Of a DNA stretch of 64,000 nucleotides, positions 37,640-46,304 are shown in pieces. The first letter of the stretch is position 1. Every line of letters begins with the position of its first letter. Location: assembly GCA_038728085.1 (NCBI GenBank), contig JAVYUU010000002.1:124001-188000 (forward strand). The letters are read 5' to 3'. Under the pieces are notes generated by a model. The model ran no database searches. It saw only the letters and a program-made list of their open reading frames with translations, and had not been told where the DNA came from. The stretch is from Candidatus Bathyarchaeia archaeon. GTDB lineage: Archaea; Thermoproteota; Bathyarchaeia; Bathyarchaeales; Bathycorpusculaceae. The position numbers were made by a program, and so were the translations under genes.

Positions 37640-38455
37640 TTAAGCTGTTCTGATTTCTTCTATGCTTATCCCCCTCATTTTTCTTAATAGGATGATGTTG
37701 AGCGCCATGAGAATTATTGACCATACTATGAGGGATGCAAGCGCCATGTTCACGTCGACTAGTGGGCGGTTGTTCTGCACCATCGAGGTTAGGTTGCCCG
37801 TTGGAGGAGCTTTTCCGGAAAAGTAGTAGTAGCATGTTGAAACTATGCAGTTGAATGGAGACACGTAGGCTAGGTTTCCGAAGTCTACCCATAACGCCGC
37901 GTAGGCTGTGAAGGCAAATATGAGTGGCAAAAAGAAAATGAAGGACGACGACTTTGGCGACCTCAAAACAACAACCACGGCGTTCAGGAAGAAAGCCAGT
38001 GCATAAATGAACACCGCACCCAAAAGTATGCTGAAAAGGAGCCCGACAGGGTTAACCGGCAATATGGTGAATCCAAATTTGGCATGAAACACGCCTACCA
38101 CAGATAGGAACATTACTGCGGAAATAGTTAACAGGACGATTAAGGCTGATACAAAGTTCTCAATTAGGAAGCGCGCAGGCGAAAGCCTCGTGTACTTTGT
38201 GACATAGCGTATTGACTTCGACCCGTACAGGAGCGTTGACGCTATGGTTATGGCTGCTCCAGACAAAGAAAGCATCAGAAGGTTTCCGTAGGCTGAAGCC
38301 ATGTAAAGCCTTACAGCCTCCTCCATTTGAGGGAGATATGCTCCAAAGACGTATGCCCACATAAAAACCCAGAACTCGATGAATAGGATTGACCAAAAAA
38401 TTAGATACGAGTTTGTTAGGAGATGTTTGGCGTTCATCCAAAGATACTTTGTCAA
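37640..38455 (-). CDS. ABC transporter permease
   Basis: 271 residues with six predicted membrane spans, no substrate-binding lobes, of the ABC-2-like class (N-terminal span at about residues 15-35, a long loop, then five spans). Partner of the ATPase gene at 38452 with a 4-base overlap, so together they make an exporter. Substrate unknown; cutA downstream hints at a metal or stress function, but this is weak. Start TTG 38455 or ATG 38437. Confidence 0.85.
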   Translation of the reverse strand: MTKYLWMNAKHLLTNSYLIFWSILFIEFWVFMWAYVFGAYLPQMEEAVRLYMASAYGNLLMLSLSGAAITIASTLLYGSKSIRYVTKYTRLSPARFLIENFVSALIVLLTISAVMFLSVVGVFHAKFGFTILPVNPVGLLFSILLGAVFIYALAFFLNAVVVVLRSPKSSSFIFFLPLIFAFTAYAALWVDFGNLAYVSPFNCIVSTCYYYFSGKAPPTGNLTSMVQNNRPLVDVNMALASLIVWSIILMALNIILLRKMRGISIEEIRTA

Positions 38456-39258
38456 GCCTTCGGCCCCTCCGCTATCTCGTATATTTTGTCCAAGTTTTCA
38501 AGACTTGTTAGCAGCTTGCCCCTGCCTTTACCCTTGACTAGGTTTATGTCTCTTCCAGAAAGCCTAAGCCTTAACAGGGCGTCAGGCTCTTCAACCATGG
38601 ATATTCTTGCATTCAAAAGGTCCCTAACCATTAGTGGCCCATGAAGGGTTCCTTCAAACATTAGGAAGGCTTCCCAGTCTTGCAGGTTTTTCAGCAGCCA
38701 TGTTTCATGGGTATTTATGAGAACCACGCCATCATACTCGTTTAGGTAGTTAACCATTCTCCCCTTGCGGGCTGGGTCAAGCTCCTCGAAGGGTTCATCA
38801 AGCAACACATGCCTAGCCTTCATTGCCAGTGCAAGCGCCGTGCAAAATATTTTTGCCTGTCCAGAGGATAGCTCGCTAAGTTTCCTCTTTTTTAGGAAGT
38901 CGGCGGTTATGCCAAAATCCTCTATTATTTTGAGGGTGAGCTGGGGGTCTCCTTCGGCTAGGTCTGTGTACAGCCTTATAAGGTCGAAGGCTTTAACGTC
39001 TATAAGCGAATAAATTTCTTGGAAGTTTGCTGAAACAACGCCTTTTGTGGCGTAGATTTCCTCGACGGGCTTACCGTCTATCAGGATTTTTCCAGACGTT
39101 ATGTTTGTTAAGCCGCATACCGCCCTAAAAAGGGTGGTTTTGCCAGAACCGTTAGGCCCCAAAATTAGGGATTTGCCCTTGAAGGTTCCGTTAACTCCTT
39201 TTAGGACTGGTTCTTGGCGCCGCTTATATGTGACATAAAGATTTTGGCAGACTATCAT
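38452..39258 (-). CDS. ABC transporter ATP-binding protein
   Basis: 268 residues with Walker A GPNGSGKTT (about residues 34-42), signature LSSGQAK (S-G-Q in place of SGG), Walker B HVLLDEPFEELD and a switch His in NTHETW. The Q-loop is ANFQEIYS. Typical of ABC-2 exporters. Start ATG 39258. The gene is divergent from phosphofructokinase 1 over 39259-39374. Confidence 0.92.
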   Translation of the reverse strand: MIVCQNLYVTYKRRQEPVLKGVNGTFKGKSLILGPNGSGKTTLFRAVCGLTNITSGKILIDGKPVEEIYATKGVVSANFQEIYSLIDVKAFDLIRLYTDLAEGDPQLTLKIIEDFGITADFLKKRKLSELSSGQAKIFCTALALAMKARHVLLDEPFEELDPARKGRMVNYLNEYDGVVLINTHETWLLKNLQDWEAFLMFEGTLHGPLMVRDLLNARISMVEEPDALLRLRLSGRDINLVKGKGRGKLLTSLENLDKIYEIAEGPKA

Positions 39259-39374
39259 CTTCGGACAACACTTTCCAGTTTAACCGTACAATACTTAAGG
39301 TTTTTGCAAAACCTTTTACAGACCGTAAAACCACCATTTTAACGTCGGCACTATTCAGCATTCTTGGATGGTGT

Positions 39375-40343
39375 GTGCAAATGAAAACTGTAGGCGTGGT
39401 TACAAGTGGCGGCGACGCGCCGGGCATGAATGCGGCTATAAGGGCGGTTACACGTTTGGCTTATGCTAGCGGCTTCCAGGTTTTGGGTTTTGAGCGGGGC
39501 TGGGAAGGCTTAATACGGAACCGTTTTAGGCGTTTGGATCCGCGCTCCGTGGGCGGCATAATCCAGACTGGCGGCACAGTTCTTTTGACTTCCCGGTGTC
39601 CAGAATTTAAAACGCCCGAAGGCATTAGAAAAGCTGCTCAAAACTTGGCAGTTAACAATGTGGATGGACTTGTGGTTATTGGTGGCGACGGCTCTTTCCG
39701 GGGTGCCTTAGAGCTTAGCCGTGAAGCAGACACGCTTATTGTTGGGGTGCCAGCCACCATAGACAACGACGTTTATGGCACAGACGAAACCATAGGGTTT
39801 GACACGGCTGTGAACACGGCGGTGGTGGAAATAGACAAAATCCGTGATACGGCGGTATCCCACGAAAGAGTCTTCGTCGTGGAAGTCATGGGCCGCAAAC
39901 GGGGTTTTCTGGCTTTGGCTGTGGGCTTAACCGTCGGCGCCGAAGTAATCCTCGTGCCAGAAGTACCCGTAAACATGGAAGAAGTCTACAAAACCATAAG
40001 GGAGAACGCCGCCAAGGGCAAGCGATCCGGCATAATTGTGGCGGCTGAAGGCGTAGGCGACACAAGAAAAATAGCTAAAGACATAGAGGAAAACACTGGC
40101 GCAGAAGTCCGCCTAAGCATTGTCGGCTATGCGCAAAGAGGCGGAAGCCCAACAGCCAGAAGCCGCCTACTGGCAAACCTATTCGCAGAAGAAGCCGTAC
40201 GCCTGATAACACAAGGCGTTGGAAACCGCGTGGTCGCCTTGCAGAAAGGCACAATCACAAACATAAGCCTACAAGAATCATGCAAAAACCAAAAACAATT
40301 AGACACGAGACTTTTGGAGCTAGCGAAAACACTAGCAACATAA
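39375..40343 (+). CDS. 6-phosphofructokinase, ATP-type signature
   Basis: 322 residues, PfkA fold. The key positions are GGDGS (residues 103-107; Gly at the Escherichia coli 104 site) and PATIDND (126-132; Ala at the 124 site). The 124-site small residue and 104-site Gly leave room for the gamma-phosphate of ATP. The catalytic base region is TIDND with Asp130. Phosphorylates fructose 6-phosphate. A second family member with the opposite signature is at 43509. Start ATG 39375 or 39381. Confidence 0.92.
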   Translation: MQMKTVGVVTSGGDAPGMNAAIRAVTRLAYASGFQVLGFERGWEGLIRNRFRRLDPRSVGGIIQTGGTVLLTSRCPEFKTPEGIRKAAQNLAVNNVDGLVVIGGDGSFRGALELSREADTLIVGVPATIDNDVYGTDETIGFDTAVNTAVVEIDKIRDTAVSHERVFVVEVMGRKRGFLALAVGLTVGAEVILVPEVPVNMEEVYKTIRENAAKGKRSGIIVAAEGVGDTRKIAKDIEENTGAEVRLSIVGYAQRGGSPTARSRLLANLFAEEAVRLITQGVGNRVVALQKGTITNISLQESCKNQKQLDTRLLELAKTLAT

Positions 40344-40449
40344 CACGCTTAAAAGCTCAACATTGAGAAAGTGCAGAAAAATCTTATGAATTAGCGTGTA
40401 TCCGTAGAATGGTTGAGCCCAGCCTTGGAGGTTATTCGGCAAGAAATGG

Positions 40450-43443
40450 ATGGTGTGTATGTTGGCGATTCAGAATTTGAAAGAGTCGAGCGTTGGCGAA
40501 GGTTTAGGCTGGGCTCTGCCAAGCGCTGAAGAAGTTTTAACTTTGCCTGTTGAGGAGCTTTTTTCACGCTTAAAAACTTCATTGAATGGACTTTCCTCCG
40601 AGGAAGCGAAGAGGCGTCTCGAATTTTTCGGCTATAACGAGCTTGTTAGGAGAAAAAGGAGAGCAGTTATCATTGATTTTCTTTCTCATTTCAAAAGTCC
40701 GTTAGTAATAATTCTTCTTATCGCTGGGCTAATTTCCGGCTTTTTCGGAGAAGTTGTGAACATGGCGATTATATTTGTTATAGTAATGTTCAGCGTGGTT
40801 TTAGACTTTTATCAAGAATCTAAGGCTGAAAGGGCAGCAGAAATGCTGAAGCAGAGAGTGGCGACGACAGCCACAGTTTTGAGGGACGGAGTCAAAAAGG
40901 AGGTTGGACTCGCAGAAATAGTTCCCGGAGACATCATATTTCTTTCAGCAGGCGACATCGTGCCTGCAGATGCTCGCGTCATAAGTGCAAAGGACTTGTT
41001 CGTGAACCAGTCCGCGTTGACTGGTGAATCTTTCCCCGTAGAAAAAACTGGCTTGCCGCTGAAAACTTTCGACCCTTCGATAACGGAGTGGAGCAACTAT
41101 CTTTTTATGGGCACCTCCGTTGTGAGCGGGACTGCAACCGCCGTTGTCGTGAAAACAGGCAGCCATACAGAGTATGGAAAAATTGCGAAGAGGCTTGTGG
41201 AGAGGGAGGCTGAAACGGAGTTTCAAAGGGGTATTCGAAGTTTTGGTTATATGATAATGCAGGTGACTTTTCTACTTGTTCTTTTTGTGTTTTTCATTAA
41301 CGCGCTTTACATGAGAAGCGTGCTTGACTCGCTTCTTTTCGCTGTGGCTTTGGCTGTGGGCTTGACGCCGGAGCTTCTGCCGATGATAATTTCGGTGAAT
41401 CTTTCCAAGGGGGCGGTGTCGATGGCTAAGAAGGGTGTCATAGTCAAGCGATTAGCAGCCATACAAAATTTTGGAAGCATGGATGTTCTATGCACGGACA
41501 AAACTGGAACTTTGACGGAAAACAGGATAAAGCTTGTCCTGCACGTGGACCTTGACGGTAACGAAAGCGATAAGGTTCTGCTTTATTCCTACCTTAACAG
41601 CTATCACCAGACTGGAATTAAAAGCCCCCTCGATGAGGCCATACTAAGATTTAGGGACGTGGATGTTAAGGGTTATAGGAAAGTTGATGAGGTTCCTTTT
41701 GACTTTGTCCGTAAACGTCTCTCCGTGGTTGTCGAGTATCAGAATCAACGGTTTATGATCACTAAAGGTGCTCCAGAAGAGATTGCTAAGATATGCTCCT
41801 ATTACGAGGTTGGAGAGGTTATAGCTGACATAACGGATGAGGTGCGCAGAAAAATAGAGGAAAAATATGTTGAGCTTAGCTCTGAGGGCTACAGGGTTTT
41901 AGCCGTAGCCTACAAGCGTTTAAGAGAGAACAAACCCATTTACACAGCAGGCGACGAAACGGAAATGGTTTTTTTGGGCTTCATAGCCTTCCTTGACCCG
42001 CCGAAAGAAACGGCGAAAGAAGCTCTGCAGCTTCTGAAAAACGCCGGCATAGAGTTGAAAATTCTCACAGGCGACAATGAACTGGTAACAAGAAAGGTTT
42101 GTGAGTATCTAGGCTTCGAAATAAAGGGGGTTGTAACTGGAAGCGAAATTGCCCAGATGCATGATGACGCCCTTGCAAGAGTCGTCGAGGAAGCCAACGT
42201 TTTTTGTAGGGTTACACCAGCCCAGAAGGACAGAATAATAAACGCTTTAAAGAACAATGGGCATGTTGTTGGGTTTTTGGGAGATGGAATAAACGATGCG
42301 CCTTCATTGAAGACGGCGGATGTCGGCATATCTGTGGATAACGCTGTTGACGTTGCAAAGGAATCCGCTGACATAATTCTTTTGCAGAATGATTTACGAG
42401 TGCTTCATGACGGTGTTCTGGAGGGCAGGAAAACCTTCGGCAACACGATGAAGTATATCATGATGGGTGTGAGTTCAAACTTCGGAAACATGTTCAGCGT
42501 AGCTGGAGCATCATTGTTTCTGCCCTTTCTGCCGATGCAACCCATACAAATACTGCTCAACAATCTTCTCTACGACTTTTCCCAGTCGACAATACCTACA
42601 GACGAGGTTGACCAAGAATACATTGAGAAGCCCAAAAGGTGGGACATACACTTTATTAGGCGTTTTATGGTGTGCCTTGGACCTGTCAGTTCCCTCTTCG
42701 ACTTCCTAACATTCTTTATAATGCTTTTCGTCTTTAATGCGCATGAGCCGCTGTTCCAAACCGCTTGGTTCATTGAATCCCTAACCTCGCAGACCCTTGT
42801 AATTTTTGCCATTAGAACAAAGAGGTCGCCTTTCTGGAGGAGCAAGCCTAGCCGACTTTTGCTTTTCAGCAGCATTTCGATAATAGCTTTCGCGCTGATA
42901 ATTCCCTATACCCCGTTGGGAGAAATTTTCAGATTTGTAAAGCCTCCATCAACCTTCTACATAGCGTTGGCTGCAATTCTCGGTGCCTATATAGCCCTAG
43001 TCGAGATTGTCAAAAGCTGGTTTTACAAGAGGTATGGCTACCGCCTAGAACAAACTCTAATCCCGCCTAAGAAGATGGGGATATACCTCACCAAAACTGC
43101 AAAGCTCACCCAAAATATTATAGCCGTCATCTGTCTGCGTCCAGAAGACGAAATAACCGTTGACTCCCTCCTAGAAGACCTAGAAAGAAATTTAGGACAC
43201 CCGCTTGATCACCACCAAGTAGGCCACACAATCCAACACTTGAAACGCGCAGGGCTCATAAGCTTCGAGTGGCGTCAAAGAAAAATAAAACGGGAAAAAC
43301 CACTAAAAGAATATGTGACAAAACAGTTAATGACCAGCGAACTATGGCCAAAAATAGCTCAAGACTGGCATAAAATCAGCATAATCATCAAAGAAAAACA
43401 CGGAAAAGTAAACCAAGAATACCAAGAATTTCTAAGTTTATAA
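40450..43443 (+). CDS. P3B-type Mg2+-transporting ATPase (MgtA-like) with a C-terminal winged-helix extension
   Basis: 997 residues. The P-type ATPase core has the A-domain motif SALTGESFP, phosphorylation motif CTDKTGTLTEN (Asp350), the N-domain KGAPEE, and GDGINDAPSLK. The region NMFSVAGASLFLPFLPMQPIQ and EKPKRWD match MgtA and exclude the calcium and copper classes. MgtA imports Mg2+ using ATP. Family members are about 900 residues; here residues ~885-997 add a soluble domain with predicted wHTH (see findings). Start ATG 40450, 40459 also possible. Confidence 0.93.
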   Translation: MVCMLAIQNLKESSVGEGLGWALPSAEEVLTLPVEELFSRLKTSLNGLSSEEAKRRLEFFGYNELVRRKRRAVIIDFLSHFKSPLVIILLIAGLISGFFGEVVNMAIIFVIVMFSVVLDFYQESKAERAAEMLKQRVATTATVLRDGVKKEVGLAEIVPGDIIFLSAGDIVPADARVISAKDLFVNQSALTGESFPVEKTGLPLKTFDPSITEWSNYLFMGTSVVSGTATAVVVKTGSHTEYGKIAKRLVEREAETEFQRGIRSFGYMIMQVTFLLVLFVFFINALYMRSVLDSLLFAVALAVGLTPELLPMIISVNLSKGAVSMAKKGVIVKRLAAIQNFGSMDVLCTDKTGTLTENRIKLVLHVDLDGNESDKVLLYSYLNSYHQTGIKSPLDEAILRFRDVDVKGYRKVDEVPFDFVRKRLSVVVEYQNQRFMITKGAPEEIAKICSYYEVGEVIADITDEVRRKIEEKYVELSSEGYRVLAVAYKRLRENKPIYTAGDETEMVFLGFIAFLDPPKETAKEALQLLKNAGIELKILTGDNELVTRKVCEYLGFEIKGVVTGSEIAQMHDDALARVVEEANVFCRVTPAQKDRIINALKNNGHVVGFLGDGINDAPSLKTADVGISVDNAVDVAKESADIILLQNDLRVLHDGVLEGRKTFGNTMKYIMMGVSSNFGNMFSVAGASLFLPFLPMQPIQILLNNLLYDFSQSTIPTDEVDQEYIEKPKRWDIHFIRRFMVCLGPVSSLFDFLTFFIMLFVFNAHEPLFQTAWFIESLTSQTLVIFAIRTKRSPFWRSKPSRLLLFSSISIIAFALIIPYTPLGEIFRFVKPPSTFYIALAAILGAYIALVEIVKSWFYKRYGYRLEQTLIPPKKMGIYLTKTAKLTQNIIAVICLRPEDEITVDSLLEDLERNLGHPLDHHQVGHTIQHLKRAGLISFEWRQRKIKREKPLKEYVTKQLMTSELWPKIAQDWHKISIIIKEKHGKVNQEYQEFLSL

Positions 43444-43508
43444 GGGCCTCAGAATAGGCTACAGTGTGCAATCCTTCTATGTTTTCCGTTATTGTCGATG
43501 AAACATGT

Positions 43509-44537
43509 TTAGCCGAAGAATGTGGTGGCTATGTTGTAGAGTTCTAGGTCTACGGTTTTTCTTTTGCCCACCACGTCTTTTAGGGGCACTGGGACTATGC
43601 GGTTTCCTTGGAGGGCTGGCATGTAGCCAAACTTTCCTTCGTGGGCGTAGTCTATGGCTGCTACGCCGTATCTGGTGGCTAGTATGCGGTCGAAGGCTGT
43701 TGGCGAACCGCCCCGCTGCAAATGCCCCAACACGACCACGCGGGTTTCTATGCCTGTGCGCTGTTCTATCTCCTTAGCCAAATAGTAGCCGACTCCGCCT
43801 AGGCTTATGTGGCCGAACTCGTCTATGCGTTCGCTGTAAACGATTTCTTTGCCGCCTTTTGGTTTAGCGCCTTCCGCCACCACGATGAGGCTGAAGTTTC
43901 TGCCCCGCCTCTGCCGGCTTCGAATATACTCGCAGACCTCTTCTATATCAAAGGGCTTTTCTGGAATTAGTATGGCGTCGGCTCCGCCAGCCAATCCAGC
44001 GTATAAGGCAATATGCCCCGTATAGCGGCCCATGACTTCTAGGACTATGACGCGGTTGTGGGCTTCAGCCGTGCTATGCAGCCGGTCAAGGGCTTCCGTG
44101 GCTATGGAAACAGCCGTGTGAAACCCAAAAGTGTAGTCTGTTCCGACTAGGTCATTGTCGATTGTTTTAGGAACACCTACACATTTGAGTCCGTAATCCG
44201 CCATCTTGTGGGCAACGCTTAAAGTGTCGTCTCCGCCTATGGCGATAACCGCGTCCAAACCAGCCTTCTGGGCGTTTTCCATCATCTGTTCTGGCCCCTT
44301 CTCTCGCTTGAAGGGGTTGGTTCTCGAAGTGCCGAGGATGGAGCCGCCACGGGGCAGTATTCCAGCCACAGCGTTTAGGTCTAATGGCATGAAGTTGCCT
44401 TCTAGGAGCCCACGCCACCCATCCTTTATTCCTATTATCTCGTCGCTGTAGGTTTGGATTCCACGTCTTACAACAGCCCTTATAACGGCGTTTATGCCTG
44501 GAGCGTCGCCGCCCCCACTTAAAACGCCAACCTTCAT
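43509..44537 (-). CDS. phosphofructokinase, PPi-type signature
   Basis: 342 residues, PfkA fold starting at ATG 44537 (MKVGVLSGGGDAPG). The open frame continues to 44603, but that extension lacks homology. Diagnostic sites: GGDDT (residues 101-105) with Asp104, and PKTIDND (123-129) with Lys124. Both are the residues used by pyrophosphate-dependent enzymes. It therefore probably uses PPi rather than ATP and is reversible. Begins 19 bases after the class II aldolase gene stop, so fba-pfk is an operon. Confidence 0.93.
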   Translation of the reverse strand: MKVGVLSGGGDAPGINAVIRAVVRRGIQTYSDEIIGIKDGWRGLLEGNFMPLDLNAVAGILPRGGSILGTSRTNPFKREKGPEQMMENAQKAGLDAVIAIGGDDTLSVAHKMADYGLKCVGVPKTIDNDLVGTDYTFGFHTAVSIATEALDRLHSTAEAHNRVIVLEVMGRYTGHIALYAGLAGGADAILIPEKPFDIEEVCEYIRSRQRRGRNFSLIVVAEGAKPKGGKEIVYSERIDEFGHISLGGVGYYLAKEIEQRTGIETRVVVLGHLQRGGSPTAFDRILATRYGVAAIDYAHEGKFGYMPALQGNRIVPVPLKDVVGKRKTVDLELYNIATTFFG

Positions 44538-44556
44538 TCCGCCACCATCCCCACCA

Positions 44557-45474
44557 TTACGCTTTTCCAGAACTTCCAAACAGGCGCATCTTAGCCTTAA
44601 CAACCTCCTTCATGGCCTCCTTCGCCGGACCAAGAATCTTTCTCGGATCAAACTCTTTTGGCGAATTAGCCAGAACCTCACGGACCGTGGCGGTAAACGC
44701 CAACCGCAAGTCCGTGTCAATGTTTATCTTTGTTATGCCAAGCATAATTGCCCTTCTAATATGATCTTCGGGAATACCCTTGGCGCCTGTGAGCTCCGCC
44801 CCATATTTTATGGCCTTCTCTATTATCCATTGGGGGACGCTGGAGGCGCCGTGCAACACCAGCGGCACGTTAACTCTCTCGCGGATAAGCCTAAGCCTCT
44901 CAAAGTCCAGTTGAGGTTCACCCTTAAACTTGTAGGCGCCATGAGAAGTTCCAATAGAAACGGCTAGGGCATCCACACCTGTCCGCTTGACGAACTCCTC
45001 AGCCTCCATGGGGTCTGTTAGGACTGCCTTCCGCTCCTCAACAGTTTTTTCTTCAACGCCAGCAAGCCTTCCAAGCTCACCCTCAACTGAAACTCCCCGT
45101 GCATGGGCAAGCTCAACCACCCGCCTCGTCAAGGCAACGTTCTCCTCGAAGGGCAAATGCGAACCATCAATCATGACGGACGTGAAGCCCGCATCCAAAC
45201 ACTTTTGGACCGTCTCAACATCTTCGCCGTGATCAAGGTGAAGCGACATGGGCACCGGAGAACCCTCAGCCGCCATCCTAACAAGCCCAGCCAAATACCT
45301 CAAACCAGCATACCTTATAGCGCCCGGCGTAACCGCCACAATCACAGGCGAATGCTCCTCAACCGCAGCCTCCACAACAGCCAACAAACCCTCAAGATTT
45401 TGAATATTGAAGGCGCCTACCGCATAGCCTCCCCGCCTAGCAGCCAACAACAACTCCCTATTCGACACAAGCAT
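44557..45474 (-). CDS. fba: class II fructose-bisphosphate aldolase
   Basis: 305 residues. Zn2+-dependent aldolase: Zn-binding His in SLHLDHGED, Asp/His in VMIDGSHLPFEENV, Glu in EGELG, His in GTSHGAYK and HGASSVP. Interconverts FBP with GAP and DHAP. Archaea mostly use class I (DhnA-type) or the bifunctional FBP aldolase/phosphatase, so this bacterial type is notable. Start ATG 45474, with its own TATA box at 45509-45517. Followed by the PPi-type PFK, the partner that makes its substrate. Confidence 0.95.
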   Translation of the reverse strand: MLVSNRELLLAARRGGYAVGAFNIQNLEGLLAVVEAAVEEHSPVIVAVTPGAIRYAGLRYLAGLVRMAAEGSPVPMSLHLDHGEDVETVQKCLDAGFTSVMIDGSHLPFEENVALTRRVVELAHARGVSVEGELGRLAGVEEKTVEERKAVLTDPMEAEEFVKRTGVDALAVSIGTSHGAYKFKGEPQLDFERLRLIRERVNVPLVLHGASSVPQWIIEKAIKYGAELTGAKGIPEDHIRRAIMLGITKINIDTDLRLAFTATVREVLANSPKEFDPRKILGPAKEAMKEVVKAKMRLFGSSGKA

Positions 45475-45508
45475 GCAATTTCACTTCCACTGAATATTTA
45501 CCAAGAGC

Positions 45509-45517
45509 ATATAAAAT
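45509..45517 (-). promoter_or_regulatory. TATA box of fba
   Basis: ATTTTATAT on the minus strand, predicting a transcription start near 45485, about 10 bases before the ATG. Confidence 0.6.
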
Positions 45518-45564
45518 GTTTACATAGCCGAAATCCATAGCAAAAATCGAATTCAAAAATACAT

Positions 45565-45700
45565 CCTCATGTCCACGGACTTGCCCACGGGCCGGCGAAA
45601 GGAGGGTTTCCGAGGGGAGAAAGGAGAGAAGGGAGATTCAAAAACCGCAATTTCGCCGAACCCGTTTTGGGCTCTCCAGATTCCTCCTTGAGTAGAAAAG
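45565..45700 (-). ncRNA. candidate small RNA, structured and with its own promoter
   Basis: On the minus strand TTTTATATTA (45727-45718) is a strong TATA box, predicting a start near 45698. The RNA that would follow begins with CTTTTCTACTCAAGGAGGA and can form TCCTCC/GGAGGA and GAGAGCCC/GGG helices. It ends around two tandem near-palindromes. fba has its own promoter further on, so this is not merely its leader. No coding frame stands out in 45475-45832. It could be an ncRNA or a regulatory region; no family recognised. Confidence 0.35.
45571..45592. repeat. tandem GYCCACGGRC elements
   Basis: GTCCACGGAC (45571-45580) and GCCCACGGGC (45583-45592) are near-palindromic decamers with centres 12 bases apart, about 55-75 bases upstream of the fba TATA box. 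The spacing is close to one helical turn, as expected for operator sites of a dimeric regulator. Confidence 0.5.
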
Positions 45701-45832
45701 GAGGAGGACAAGCGTTAATATAAAAGTTTTACGGTGCAACTTGATGATTAAAAATGAGGATGGCTGCAATTCATTCCATACAAAGCGGGTGATTGGGGAA
45801 AACCGCCGCCATCTATGGAGGATGGAAAAAGG

Positions 45833-46060
45833 CTACTCTGTTTCAAGCTTATAGAAAACCTTCATGCCCCTAAGAGTTTCATGAACCTTGTTGGCAAGCT
45901 GAAGAACCTCCATCAAATCAACCTTCCTGCCCCAATCGTAAACATGGTCATGATAACCCCTCAAAGGCTCAAAACCCATAGAACGAAGCTTTTCAACAAC
46001 CTCCATGGGAGTCGCGCCCTCACTATAAAACCATATAGTCAAATAGGTCTTCACACCCAT
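45833..46060 (-). CDS. small conserved ferredoxin-fold-like protein (75 residues)
   Basis: Start ATG 46060 is preceded by GGTG; the frame is open further upstream but into the tRNA-His gene. Features: KTYLTIWFYSEGATPMEVVEKL, then SMGFEPLRGYHDHVYDWG, and alternating strand and helix. The pattern of an alpha/beta sandwich with a conserved YDWG suggests a small ligand- or metal-binding protein. I do not recognise its function. Separate from pfk/fba and in the same direction as tRNA-His's opposite strand. Confidence 0.7.
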   Translation of the reverse strand: MGVKTYLTIWFYSEGATPMEVVEKLRSMGFEPLRGYHDHVYDWGRKVDLMEVLQLANKVHETLRGMKVFYKLETE

Positions 46061-46211
46061 CACCTTTCCCAATAAAGGACAAAAAGCAAAATTAAACAAT
46101 TTCGGTACCACCCCTCCGCCATAGGCACCGAAAACCCAACCCCACAAAAGCCAGAAAACGTAAATAAGCATCAACCCTAAGACTTTAGCAGAAAAACCGC
46201 AATCCCAACGT

Positions 46212-46288
46212 GGCCGAGGTGAGGTAGCCTGGAAGCCTACGGGCCTGTGGAGCCCGGCGCCCGGGTTCAAATCCCGGCCTCGGCCCCA
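46212..46288 (+). tRNA. tRNA-His (GTG)
   Basis: Acceptor GCCGAGG (46213-46219) pairs with CCTCGGC; D stem AGGT/GCCT, anticodon stem CGGGC/GCCCG around loop CTGTGGA (anticodon GTG), T arm CCGGG-TTCAAAT-CCCGG. Discriminator C73 and an encoded CCA (46286-46288). The base at 46212 is G, the G-1 required by HisRS, so it is encoded opposite C73. No intron. Confidence 0.96.
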
Positions 46289-46304
46289 TAATTTTTGTTG
46301 CTTG

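Noticed and set aside
37629-37892. N-terminal extension of cutA
   Set aside because: CutA homology starts at ATG 37628 and the extension overlaps the ABC permease gene.
40344-40449. Bacterial-type Mg2+ riboswitch before mgtA
   Set aside because: The leader is only about 100 bases and lacks the known M-box sequence.
44538-44603. N-terminal extension of the PPi-type PFK
   Set aside because: Homology starts with MKVGVLSGGG at ATG 44537; the extension overlaps the end of fba.
46061-46270. N-terminal extension of the 75-residue protein
   Set aside because: It would overlap tRNA-His on the opposite strand, and ATG 46060 has a GGTG ribosome site.
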